Source: Magnetococcales bacterium (GTDB lineage Bacteria > Pseudomonadota > Magnetococcia > Magnetococcales > JADGCL01). From it: a stretch of DNA of 63,137 bases. Each line of letters begins with the position of its first letter. The first letter of the stretch is position 1. Position numbers and translations under genes: made by a program. The notes beneath the pieces were generated by a model, which saw only the letters and a list, made by a program, of their open reading frames with translations, was not told the origin of the DNA and did no database searches. The stretch covers positions 1 through 63,137 of the forward strand of contig JADGCL010000007.1 of NCBI GenBank assembly GCA_015229005.1. Direction: 5' to 3'. Positions 33,320-42,115 of the stretch are shown piece by piece.

Positions 33320-35116
33320 CTACGAACGGCGGGCCACCACAGCACCCGACCCCGGGCGGAACACCCCGCCGCTGGAACGATCTCCCCGGAAATCGGGCAA
33401 CTCCCCCGCCTGAAGGACGGCACAAACCACCAGGCCCTGACTACGCCCGCGCACGGCCACCTCACGCAGGGGAAAGCGCCGTTCGTCAAGCCCGGCCCAG
33501 CGGGCGACGATGTCGGAGATCACGACCTCCACGCCCAACTCCTTGGTCAACCCCTCCAGACGACTGGCAATGTTGACCGTATCTCCCAGGGCAGTCAGAT
33601 GACGAACCGACTCGTAGCCCATCTCGCCGACAATGGCCTCGCCGCCGTGGATGCCGATCCCCATGCGGAGGGGCTCGGCCAGGGCCTCGGCCAGCCCCCG
33701 GTTCAGGGCGTCGAGGCCGGAGACCATCAACCGGGCGGCGACGATGGCCTCGCGCGCGCCCGCCTCGGGACCCGAATCGACCCCGAAAAGGGCCATGACT
33801 CCATCGCCGATGAACTTGTCCAGGTGTCCTCCCGCCTCGGCGATGGCCTTCCCCATGGTGTTGAAATAGCGATTAAGGACGAAGACCACATCAAAAGGCA
33901 GCTTCTCCTCCGAGAACCGGGTGAACCCCCTGAGATCGGCGAACAGAACGACGAGCTCGATCTCCCGACCATCACCCTTTCCGGAACCGGCATAGCCATC
34001 GGCGGCCGTCGCCGAGGGCGGCAGGAGCGGAAAGACCTCGAGATCCCGTTCAGGGCGCAACTGGCAGGCCAGCCGCACCTCCTCCGGGGCGGCGATCCGC
34101 CCCAGAACCTGGCTCTCGGCCCAGGTCGGCGGCGGGAGATGCTCCCCCCCCTTCCCGACCCGGACCCGGCAGACGCTGCAACGCCCGCGTCCCCCACAAA
34201 CCGAGGCGTGGGCGATGTGCGCCCCCAGGACAGTCTCCAGCACCGTCGCCCCCGGTGCCAGGCTCAGGACGTGGCGATCCCGGTAATAGAGTTTGGGTCC
34301 CGGGACCCGGGCCAACCACCAGAGGCGCAACCAACGCCCCCCGAACAGAAGCGCCAGGAGCAGAAGATGGTACCGAACCAGCGCCTCTCCCGCGCCCCCG
34401 ATGGCCATTCCCATCTCCGGGGTCAGATGCGCCTCCGCCAGGATGCGCTCACCGACGCCGGCGGTCACCACCATCCCTTGCGCTTCGCTCCCCATCGCCA
34501 GAAAACCCGCCAGGGCCCAGGAGGGCACCAGCAACGCCAGGGCAAACCACCACCGCTGCCATCGCTGGAAGGAGGGGCGATGCCCCACCCATTGGTAAAA
34601 ACCGATCACGCCATGCAACCAGACCACACAGAGCCCAAGTCCCAGCCAGACAGCCTTCTGCGGAGCAAAGACCCAGGCGACAACCGAGACCAGCGGGTAG
34701 CTCGTCTCCAGATCCGGTTCGCCAAGGCGGGTGAACCACAACCCGGCCACCAGATGTTCGGCCAGGAAGAAGGGGATCGACAGCCCGAGGAGAATCTGCG
34801 CCGACTGCCGCAACGAGAGACGCAAAAGCCGCCGTCGCCGGGCCACGGTCCACAGGGCCGTCAGGGGGTGGAGGACAATGGCCGCCCCCAGGAGCCAGTA
34901 CAACGGCGTCTCGGTCCACAGGTCGGTGAGAAAATGGCCCCACCGTTCCGCCCGACCAAGAGAGAGAACCCCGACGGCATGGTTTGCCAAATGGACCGAC
35001 ACGAAGGCCAGGAGAAGAACGCCGCTGGCGAGCCGTAACCGGTCGAGCGAATCGCCATCCCGAAGGGAGCGAATCCAGCGCCACATGGTCGAGGAACTCA
35101 ACTTTCCCCGCGCCAC
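33320..35116 (-). CDS. Membrane adenylate cyclase with 2Fe-2S ferredoxin domain
   Basis: 598 residues. Residues ~20-280 hold about six membrane helices with conserved His (FVSVHLANHAVG), like haem-b membrane anchors. A plant-type ferredoxin follows (CGGRGRCSVCRVRV, later LACQLRPERD). A class III cyclase domain ends the protein: LFADLRGFTRF (metal Asp), LDKFIGDGVMALFG (second Asp and Lys) and LGDTVNIASRLEG (adenine-specifying Asp, Asn, Arg). It makes cAMP from ATP, probably under redox control. The GTG start at 35116 immediately follows the TGA of the upstream MBL/cNMP/hemerythrin gene, implying translational coupling; ATG 35086 is an alternative. Confidence 0.88.
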   Translation of the reverse strand: MARGKLSSSTMWRWIRSLRDGDSLDRLRLASGVLLLAFVSVHLANHAVGVLSLGRAERWGHFLTDLWTETPLYWLLGAAIVLHPLTALWTVARRRRLLRLSLRQSAQILLGLSIPFFLAEHLVAGLWFTRLGEPDLETSYPLVSVVAWVFAPQKAVWLGLGLCVVWLHGVIGFYQWVGHRPSFQRWQRWWFALALLVPSWALAGFLAMGSEAQGMVVTAGVGERILAEAHLTPEMGMAIGGAGEALVRYHLLLLALLFGGRWLRLWWLARVPGPKLYYRDRHVLSLAPGATVLETVLGAHIAHASVCGGRGRCSVCRVRVGKGGEHLPPPTWAESQVLGRIAAPEEVRLACQLRPERDLEVFPLLPPSATAADGYAGSGKGDGREIELVVLFADLRGFTRFSEEKLPFDVVFVLNRYFNTMGKAIAEAGGHLDKFIGDGVMALFGVDSGPEAGAREAIVAARLMVSGLDALNRGLAEALAEPLRMGIGIHGGEAIVGEMGYESVRHLTALGDTVNIASRLEGLTKELGVEVVISDIVARWAGLDERRFPLREVAVRGRSQGLVVCAVLQAGELPDFRGDRSSGGVFRPGSGAVVARRS

Positions 35117-37738
35117 TCAATAAATACCCTTCGAGTTGAGGAAGAGCCCGTACCGGGAATCCTCGCTCAAGATGTGGCGGATGAGCCAACCACCAAAAAA
35201 ATCAGGAAAATCAACACCAGCATAGGAATCAAGACCGGCAATCCGCCGGCGCTGCTCCTCGACCCGCTCCAGCAACAGGACGTGCGCCGCCCGATGGGCC
35301 TCAAGATGGGGATAACCATATTGCCCCAGGAGCGCCTCCTCCTCGCAAAAGTGGTAGCGAGAATAAGAGATCAGAGCCTGAAAGGCGTGATCCAGCGACT
35401 CGGCATGCCCAAAACCGGTACGCAGAATCTCGATGATGCTGTTGGCGATCTCCACCAGTTTCTTGTGGTGGATGTCCATGCGCAGAACCCGAATGCTGAA
35501 CGCATCGCGCCACGTAAAAATCCCGCTCCCGTCCTCGGCATAAAGGATCCGGGCAACCCTCGGCAGATAGTTGTTGTAGAGCTTCCAGCGGACAATCGGA
35601 ATGTCCTTGATGAGCCAGCCGGGGATCCGGAAAATCGTGGTCGGTTCGGACACCTCGACCCGGAAAAGGCAGGGAAGCTCGAAAATAGCACCCTCCTCGC
35701 CATAAAAATCCCTCGGACCCAGGGTATCGATCAGCGCCTCACCGATCATCCGCCGGATTCGACCGGTTCGAATCACATTGAGAAAGCTGAGATCGCGACA
35801 GGTCAGCCGATCCCCCGGAAGCAGGGAGTGCTCCTCGGCGTGTTCCAGGATCCGGTGGAGTACCGGATGCGGGACCCCTTCGCCAAAGAGATCGGTGGTC
35901 TGGAAAAAGGCCCGCTTGTCCAGGGAAGCCCGCAGCCGAGGCAACAGCTCCTTGCGCCGGAGCAACTCCATGAGGAGCGATACCGGGATCCGCAGCGCCC
36001 GCACGTAGCTGGCCGCCCGGAAGGTCTCCCCCGAGGGATGGCCGTCCAGCATCGACAACTCCCCGACCAGGGCACCGGAAGAGAGTTCGTTCTGGATCCC
36101 GTCGCGGGCGCGGATGCGCTCCACCACGCCGGAAAGAATCAGCAGAACATGATCGGGAACAGCCCCTTCCTTGAGGATGATGCTCCCCGGGTTCATCTCC
36201 ACCAACTCGTTGTTGATCAGGATCCTGAGTTGATAAAGATCGAGCTCCGGAAAGAGGGTCGCCAGGTGCGAATAGCCCGATCGACGCATGAAATCGGTCC
36301 GCCCGGAGATCAGGATATCAACGATCCCGTAGGAGGCGCTGGAGCCGATCTCCTTCTCCTCGGGGGTCAGCGTCGTCGAGGTATGGGAGAGAAGAATTTT
36401 GGTGGAGGCATCGTGACGGAAATCCTCCGCCATACCGTGAATCATGCCGCCGCCAACGTCGATTTTCTTGAGGTCCACCGGTGTCAGATAATCGGCCTTG
36501 ACCCGCTCGCAGAGTGTGCGCGATACCCCGGGAGCAGTCTCATCCTCGGTCACCATCGACTCCAACACCCTGAAGGAAACAGTGTCGGCGAAATGGGCAT
36601 AGGAGCTGTACCCCGAAGCCCACAGAGTGCGGAAGAGGAAGATGGTGGTCTCGACCGGGTGGGGCGAGAAGACCGGTTTGACCTCCAGTCCCTCGATGTC
36701 GTTCCACTCCCCGGCCACGAGGTCATGCACCTCGAAGAAATCTCCGAAGCGCTCCTCCTCGATCGAGAGCAGGGCCGCAAGCTTCTTCTCGACCGACGCC
36801 CGGACCAGAGACGTGGCAAAATATTTGACCTTATGCGGAGCCCGCATCAGCGCCGTCAGCCCGGAAAAGTGGTCGTCATGGGCGTGGGTGTGGAAGATCC
36901 CCTCGATCTCGTTTGGCCCCACCCCGAGGGCGGTCAGGTTGCGATGGAGATGAGGACCGGCGTCGATGATGTAGACCTTGCCCTGAAACATCAGGACGCT
37001 CGACATGCATGGCCGGTTGACATCCCAACCATCCCCCTCGCCGGAATGGATGACCGCGAAATATTCCCGCCCCAACTGCTGGAAACCCAGGGGATAGGGG
37101 GTCTGATAGCGCTCCCCCGGATCCATGTTGAGATCGACCTCAACCTCCTCTCCCTCGTAGTCGAAGCGGAACCGGTTGGTCCCCAGGCGGCAAACGTGAA
37201 GACCGTTGCGAATCTCCGTGCGCACCCCATCGGCGACCCGGCAGGAGTCCAGGAGATCCTGGGAGGGGCGGATGCGACCGAAGGCGAATCTGAGCTTGAC
37301 CCGCATCATCTCCTCGGCCTGATCGCTCGTCGCCCCGGCGCGGATCAACTCCTCCCGCGAGACCAGGCCATAGTTACCCCGATAGATGTACTGCAACTGC
37401 GCTTCCACCTGCGAGGCGGTCCCGATAAGTAACGGTTTTTCGCCGGTATTGCCCGGATGGCCGGGAATGATCATCCCCTGCTTGTAGAGCATCTGCAGGA
37501 CGGGAAATTCCGCCAGATTGGAAAACTCGTCGTTCTGCAACATGAGGTCGGAGAGAAGGATGGCATTGGGACCGGTCTCGAAGACCACCCCCTCCCGCTC
37601 CTTGGCGACGATGAGACCTCGGCGGATCAGGTGCTTGACCGCGTCCGCCGGGCAGCCACACAGTATCCTGAGACCGGCTGCGGGGGCTTCCACCCAGTAG
37701 ATTCCCTTGGAAACCGAAATCTTGATCAGCTTTTCCAT
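35117..37738 (-). CDS. MBL-fold / cyclic-nucleotide-binding / hemerythrin fusion protein
   Basis: The 873-residue cytoplasmic protein has several domains. Residues ~1-120 are unassigned. Residues ~225-500 are a metallo-beta-lactamase-type domain with THAHDDHFSGL (HxHxDH at 285-290). Residues ~535-625 are a cNMP-binding fold (MNPGSIILKEGAVPDHVLLI, GALVGELSMLDGHPSGETFR). A second, more divergent cNMP-like fold spans ~645-735. The C-terminal ~120 residues are a bacteriohemerythrin with its ligand set (DIHHKKLVEI, YHFCEEEALL, HLEAHRAAH, IRHILSED). It should bind O2 and cyclic nucleotide and may hydrolyse a phosphoester. Coupling to an adenylate cyclase gene suggests it senses or degrades the cAMP made by that enzyme. 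Confidence 0.85.
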   Translation of the reverse strand: MEKLIKISVSKGIYWVEAPAAGLRILCGCPADAVKHLIRRGLIVAKEREGVVFETGPNAILLSDLMLQNDEFSNLAEFPVLQMLYKQGMIIPGHPGNTGEKPLLIGTASQVEAQLQYIYRGNYGLVSREELIRAGATSDQAEEMMRVKLRFAFGRIRPSQDLLDSCRVADGVRTEIRNGLHVCRLGTNRFRFDYEGEEVEVDLNMDPGERYQTPYPLGFQQLGREYFAVIHSGEGDGWDVNRPCMSSVLMFQGKVYIIDAGPHLHRNLTALGVGPNEIEGIFHTHAHDDHFSGLTALMRAPHKVKYFATSLVRASVEKKLAALLSIEEERFGDFFEVHDLVAGEWNDIEGLEVKPVFSPHPVETTIFLFRTLWASGYSSYAHFADTVSFRVLESMVTEDETAPGVSRTLCERVKADYLTPVDLKKIDVGGGMIHGMAEDFRHDASTKILLSHTSTTLTPEEKEIGSSASYGIVDILISGRTDFMRRSGYSHLATLFPELDLYQLRILINNELVEMNPGSIILKEGAVPDHVLLILSGVVERIRARDGIQNELSSGALVGELSMLDGHPSGETFRAASYVRALRIPVSLLMELLRRKELLPRLRASLDKRAFFQTTDLFGEGVPHPVLHRILEHAEEHSLLPGDRLTCRDLSFLNVIRTGRIRRMIGEALIDTLGPRDFYGEEGAIFELPCLFRVEVSEPTTIFRIPGWLIKDIPIVRWKLYNNYLPRVARILYAEDGSGIFTWRDAFSIRVLRMDIHHKKLVEIANSIIEILRTGFGHAESLDHAFQALISYSRYHFCEEEALLGQYGYPHLEAHRAAHVLLLERVEEQRRRIAGLDSYAGVDFPDFFGGWLIRHILSEDSRYGLFLNSKGIY

Positions 37739-37820
37739 GTTGCGATCAGCTTTTCCATGTTGCGATCAACTTTTCCACGTCTTGATCAGCTGTTCCGTGT
37801 GTTGACCAGCTGTTCCATGT
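37721..37820. repeat. Five tandem 20-bp repeats duplicating the start-codon region
   Basis: Five contiguous 20-base units (consensus on + TGCGATCAGCTTTTCCATGT). The first contains the initiation codon and codons 2-6 of the MBL/cNMP/hemerythrin gene. On the minus strand the next copy also begins ATGGAAAAGCTG, out of frame with the gene. The more distal copies are degenerate. Confidence 0.85.
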
Positions 37821-37876
37821 CAAGACAGGACCCTGTTCCCACTGCGGCACACCCCCCCCTGCGGATCATACTCCCA

Positions 37877-37943
37877 CCCGCTTCCCCCCGTCCACGACCG
37901 TCCGATCTCCCCCCCGCTTCCCACCGTCCACGACCGTCCGATC
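37877..37943. repeat. 31-bp direct repeat in the divergent spacer
   Basis: Two 31-base copies (37877-37907 and 37913-37943) with one mismatch and a 36-base period; core CGTCCACGACCGTCCGATC. They lie between the divergent MBL-fusion and pseudokinase genes, where a shared regulator could bind. Confidence 0.75.
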
Positions 37944-38069
37944 ACCGGAATCCAGGAAAGAGGGCGAAGGCCAATCGGTTGATCGAACTTGGCCTGGATG
38001 TGGCATCTCCGGGAGGTGGTTGATGAAGGTCCGTCGCGTTCGGCGCCGGCGTCGGCTAGGATAGGAACT

Positions 38070-41000
38070 ATGAACGTGGGAACCCATCTGGCGGAGGATC
38101 GGTACACGATCCTGAAAGAGCTGGGGAAAGGCAGCCTGGGCGCCGCCTTTCTGGCCCGGGAGAACACCTCCGGTCTGGCGGTGGTCATCAAGTTCGTACC
38201 CGAATCGGTCAGCCGCGACGATCGTCAACTGGCTGACCTGAAGCGCAGCTTCCAGATCGTCCACCACCTCGAACACCCCCATATCGCCGCCGCCCACGTC
38301 CTGGAACATGACGCCGGGAGCGATCGTCATTTTCTGGTCCTCGAGTACGTCGAAGGCCCGAGTCTCGCCCGTATCCTGGCCGACCAGGAGGAGTCCCTGC
38401 TGGAACTCCCCCGGGCGTTGGAAATCTGCCGCCAGGTTGCGCTTGCCCTGGATCATGCACACGCAACTGTCCTGCACCTGAATCTCAAACCGGAGAATGT
38501 ACTCCTTGCCCGCGACGGTCGTGTCAAACTGACCGATTTCCGCTTGTTCCCGGAAAACCCCGCCGGTCGCGGGCAAACCGGGAAAGGAGACCCTCCCAAT
38601 CCCGGACAGACCTATCTCGCCCCTGAGCGCTTCTTCCGCTTCCCGCCCCCGGGCCCTTCGGCGGATCGATATGCCCTGGCGGTTCTGTTCTACCGGATCG
38701 TCTCCGGCAGGGTTCCCTTTGCCGCCGACACCTTCCGCGATCTGATGAATGCCGTCTGCCACACAACCCCGGCCAACGTCGCGGCCCTCTCGGAGCGGCA
38801 GAACGGGATCCTCCGGGAGGCGATGGCCAAAGACCCGGGGCGGCGATTTGCCACCTGCCAGGCCTTCATCGAGGCCATGGAAGGACCCATCGGGCGGATG
38901 CTGCCACGGGTTCGAGGCCGTAACAGACCGTTCGTCCCCTCCCCAAGAGGCGGGTCCCAACCCGGAAGTTGGCTTCAGCGGTGGCCTCTTCCCGGGCGTC
39001 AGGTTCTGCTGGCGGCCTCGGGCGTCGTTCTTCTGGTTGCAGCCGTGGCCCTCTGGTCCCACTGGGATCCGAAGCGATCGGAGTGGGGAAAATGGCTCCC
39101 TTCATGGCCCGTCTCCTCGACCTCCCCGACCAAACCATCCGCCGGAAAGGATGAAATCGAGGGCGAGACCCTCATGCTCAAGGTCAGCAGCCGTCCCGAG
39201 GGGGCATCAGTCTTTCTCGACAGCAGGCGGGTGGGGATCTCGCCCCTTTCCTTGGGGGGAATACCGACCGGTCGCTATCGCCTGCGGCTGGAAAAGGTCG
39301 ACTACGACCCGGTCGAGGTCGAGGTGGAGTTGACGGTGGATACCGAGGTTGATCTGGCCCTCGGGGTACGGAGAGGCGCCGAGGCAACCACGGCAGAGAC
39401 GGACGGGGAGAGCAGCGACGAGAGGGGAGACGGCGAGACCGCTCTCCCCCCCGCAAAAACCGGGGGAACCGCACCCACCCGAGGCAAGGATGGTGCCGGG
39501 GAGCCTGAGGAAAAAATCGCGACAACGGACGGCCCGGGGGAAGAGATGGCAGCTCCCGCCGGAGAGGGGACCCGAGCGACAGCCGATCCCACCGACACCC
39601 CCGAAATTCGCCGGCTCCTGGCAGCGGCCGAAGAAGACCTCAAGGCGATGCGCCTCAGCTTCCCCAAGGGACAAAACGCCCTGGGCAAGTATCAGGCGAT
39701 TTTGCGCCAGAAGCCTGGCCACGCCCAGGCGACCGAAGGGATATCCCGAGTCGTGGGTCACTACCTCGACCTGGCCGCCCGAGCGAGTGAGGACCCGGCG
39801 CTGGCGACGAGTTATCTCGACCGGGCGGCGGCCATCCTCCCCTCGGACCCCCGCATCGCCGATCTTCGGGATCACCTCGCCGGGCGGGATCGTCCCGGAA
39901 AACCGGTCGACCGCTTCCCCGAACAGATCGCCGAACTCCTGCAAAAGGCAAGGAAGCTGATGGCCCGGCAACGGGCCACCCGTCCGCCGGATGACAATGC
40001 CGCCGATACCTATCGGGAGGTCCTGCGGCTCGACCCGGAAAACAGCGAGGCCAAGGAGGGACTGCAACAGATCACCAAGGATCTTCTGGAACTTGCCCGC
40101 GCCGATATGGCCGCCGGACGCCTGACCCGTCCAGAGAACAACAGCGCCGCCGGACGGTTCCGGAGAATTCTGGAGTGGGATCCGGACAATGCCTGGGCCA
40201 AGGCGGGGCTCGAAGAGATCGTCGGTCGCTACCTGACCCTCTCCAAGGAGGCAGAAGCGAGCGACAAGAAGAAGGCGGCTGATCTCCTCGCCCTGGCTCG
40301 GGAACTCCTCCCGAACGATCCCCGCTTGGCCCCTCCCGAAGCCCCACAAGCTGCGGAAAAAGCACCGTCGGAAAAATCGGTCGGGGATGCAGAGACGCCA
40401 CCGCCTGAAACCGATGGGAAGACCCTACCCGGGACGGAAGACCGGGAGGTTGCCAGCACGCCATCGGCGACCGCTGCGACCGCGGAAGAGGTGGCATTGA
40501 CACCTCAGGAACGCAAACGGTTGGCGGTTTTGATCCAATCCGGGCGACGGAAATTGGCTGATCTGCGGCTGACCTTGCCGGAAGGGGATTCGGCGGCATC
40601 CAATTTTCAGGAAGTGTTGAGGATCGATCCAAGCAGTATCGAAGGCAAGGAGGGGCTGGACCAGGTTGCCCGCAAACTGTTGGAGTTGGCGGCGGCCGAC
40701 CTGGAAGCGGGTCGGCTCTCGGCGCCACCGAAGCGCAACGCCCTGGAACGGCTGAAAGGTCTTTTAGGGTTTGACCCGGGCAACCGGGATGCCTTGGTGT
40801 TGATGGAAGAGATCGTCGCCCGCTATGTTGCCATGGCCCGGGCCAATCCGGCACAGGCTGCGAAGATCCTGGCGAAAGCAGATACAGTGATCGCCGGGGA
40901 TGAGCGGATCCAGGAGGCAAAAAGAGCGCTGGGGCTGGCGCCCCCCCTGTCCGAAGGAGAATCCTCGCCCGCCGGAGAGGATAGCAAGGATGCGCCTGCG

Positions 41001-41807
41001 GCCAATTCCCCGCCCGGGAGTACCCCCGCAACGACGGAGCTCCCCCCGGAGACCAAACCCGGCGAAGAAAAAGGGGCCGACAGCTGGGTCGAGACAAAGA
41101 CGGGGATGGCCTTCGTTCGCCTTCCGGGGGGATGTTTCCTGATGGGCAGCTCGACGGGCGACAGTGACGAGGAGCCGGTCCATGAGGTGTGCCTGGACCC
41201 GTTCTGGATGGGGCGCCACGAGGTCACCCAGGGAGAATGGGAGGCCGTTCAGGGGGCGGGAGAGAACGGCTCTCACTTCCGCTCGGACAAGCGGCTGCCG
41301 GTGGATTCGGTCTCCTGGGAAGATGCCCGGGGTTTCATGGAGAAACTCAACACCGCAACCGGCGAGAAGTTCCGCCTCCCCACCGAGGCCGAATGGGAAT
41401 ATGCCTGCCGCGCGGGAACAGGCACCCCTTATCATTTCGGTGGCGTAATCGACACCGGCAAAGCCAACTTCAACGGCGATTTCGCCCTCCCAGGACAGAA
41501 GAGGGGGGAGAATCGGCAGAAGACGACGGTGGTGGAGAGTTTTCCCGCCAATGCGTTCGGCCTCTTCGACATGCACGGCAATCTCTTCGAATGGGTCGAG
41601 GATTGGTATCAGCGGGACTATTACCGGAATTCTCCAAAGAAGAATCCTCTCTCCGGGGATAATGCTTCGAGTCTGAGGGTGCTGCGCGGGGGGGCTTGGT
41701 ATTCACACCCGATCAACGCCCGATGTTCCTATCGCTATCGGGGACGCCCGGTGCAGCGGAATTTCGGGAACGGCCTGCGTTTGGTGCGATCCGCAGCCAA
41801 ACCATGA
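38070..41807 (+). CDS. Pseudokinase-PEGA-helical repeat-FGE/sulfatase-modifying-type protein
   Basis: 1,245 residues; ATG 38070 begins just before the kinase fold. Residues ~10-270 are a Ser/Thr kinase-like domain: Gly loop GKGSLGAAF, Lys41 in VVIKF and LAPERF. The catalytic loop reads HLNLKPEN, with Asn for the catalytic Asp, and DFG is DFR, so it is probably a pseudokinase. A membrane helix is at ~311-330. A PEGA domain (SSRPEGASVFLDSRRVGISP) follows, then five related ~50-residue helical repeats in three groups (e.g. NAADTYREVLRLDPENSEAK). The last ~230 residues are an FGE/SUMF1-type fold (MVxLPGGCFLMGSS-like, LPTEAEWEYACRAG, DMHGNLFEWVEDWY). The C-terminal part is predicted periplasmic. 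Confidence 0.85.
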   Translation: MNVGTHLAEDRYTILKELGKGSLGAAFLARENTSGLAVVIKFVPESVSRDDRQLADLKRSFQIVHHLEHPHIAAAHVLEHDAGSDRHFLVLEYVEGPSLARILADQEESLLELPRALEICRQVALALDHAHATVLHLNLKPENVLLARDGRVKLTDFRLFPENPAGRGQTGKGDPPNPGQTYLAPERFFRFPPPGPSADRYALAVLFYRIVSGRVPFAADTFRDLMNAVCHTTPANVAALSERQNGILREAMAKDPGRRFATCQAFIEAMEGPIGRMLPRVRGRNRPFVPSPRGGSQPGSWLQRWPLPGRQVLLAASGVVLLVAAVALWSHWDPKRSEWGKWLPSWPVSSTSPTKPSAGKDEIEGETLMLKVSSRPEGASVFLDSRRVGISPLSLGGIPTGRYRLRLEKVDYDPVEVEVELTVDTEVDLALGVRRGAEATTAETDGESSDERGDGETALPPAKTGGTAPTRGKDGAGEPEEKIATTDGPGEEMAAPAGEGTRATADPTDTPEIRRLLAAAEEDLKAMRLSFPKGQNALGKYQAILRQKPGHAQATEGISRVVGHYLDLAARASEDPALATSYLDRAAAILPSDPRIADLRDHLAGRDRPGKPVDRFPEQIAELLQKARKLMARQRATRPPDDNAADTYREVLRLDPENSEAKEGLQQITKDLLELARADMAAGRLTRPENNSAAGRFRRILEWDPDNAWAKAGLEEIVGRYLTLSKEAEASDKKKAADLLALARELLPNDPRLAPPEAPQAAEKAPSEKSVGDAETPPPETDGKTLPGTEDREVASTPSATAATAEEVALTPQERKRLAVLIQSGRRKLADLRLTLPEGDSAASNFQEVLRIDPSSIEGKEGLDQVARKLLELAAADLEAGRLSAPPKRNALERLKGLLGFDPGNRDALVLMEEIVARYVAMARANPAQAAKILAKADTVIAGDERIQEAKRALGLAPPLSEGESSPAGEDSKDAPAANSPPGSTPATTELPPETKPGEEKGADSWVETKTGMAFVRLPGGCFLMGSSTGDSDEEPVHEVCLDPFWMGRHEVTQGEWEAVQGAGENGSHFRSDKRLPVDSVSWEDARGFMEKLNTATGEKFRLPTEAEWEYACRAGTGTPYHFGGVIDTGKANFNGDFALPGQKRGENRQKTTVVESFPANAFGLFDMHGNLFEWVEDWYQRDYYRNSPKKNPLSGDNASSLRVLRGGAWYSHPINARCSYRYRGRPVQRNFGNGLRLVRSAAKP

Positions 41808-41858
41808 CCGTCCGCTCGGGGTCAATCTGGAGGAACCGGCGGTCCCGGGTGTCCGTCC

Positions 41859-42011
41859 GAAGGGCTCTCCTTGCTGCACCTGATGGAGGGGCGGTTCGGC
41901 CCCCTGCCAACGGCGATCCAGGCCAGGGTTGCCAAGGCCGATCTTCCGACCCTGGAAGCGTGGACCGGGAGACTCCTCGAGGCCAAATCGGTGGATGAGA
42001 TTTTCCGTTAA
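41859..42011 (+). pseudogene. Remnant of a DUF4351/Rpn-type gene (C-terminal end only)
   Basis: The plus-strand frame ending TAA at 42009-42011 reads LLHLMEGRFGPLPTAIQARV, then LEAWTGRLLEAKSVDEIF. This is the characteristic C-terminal DUF4351 segment of Rpn/PD-(D/E)XK transposase-like proteins. No start codon, ribosome site or upstream domain is present; upstream the frame runs into unrelated sequence after the FGE gene. It is a truncated relic about 50 codons long. Confidence 0.6.
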
Positions 42012-42115
42012 CGTCGCGTTCAGGGGCTGGCAGCAGGGTTTGGCAATGACGACCGGGTCCCGGCTTCGCAAAAGAGTTCGGCGGCACCGGCTGCCCGGAG
42101 CCGAAGGGAGGATCG

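Noticed and set aside
33215-35038. Plus-strand 607-codon frame
   Set aside because: Antisense of the adenylate cyclase gene; Pro/Arg/Gln-rich with no domain.
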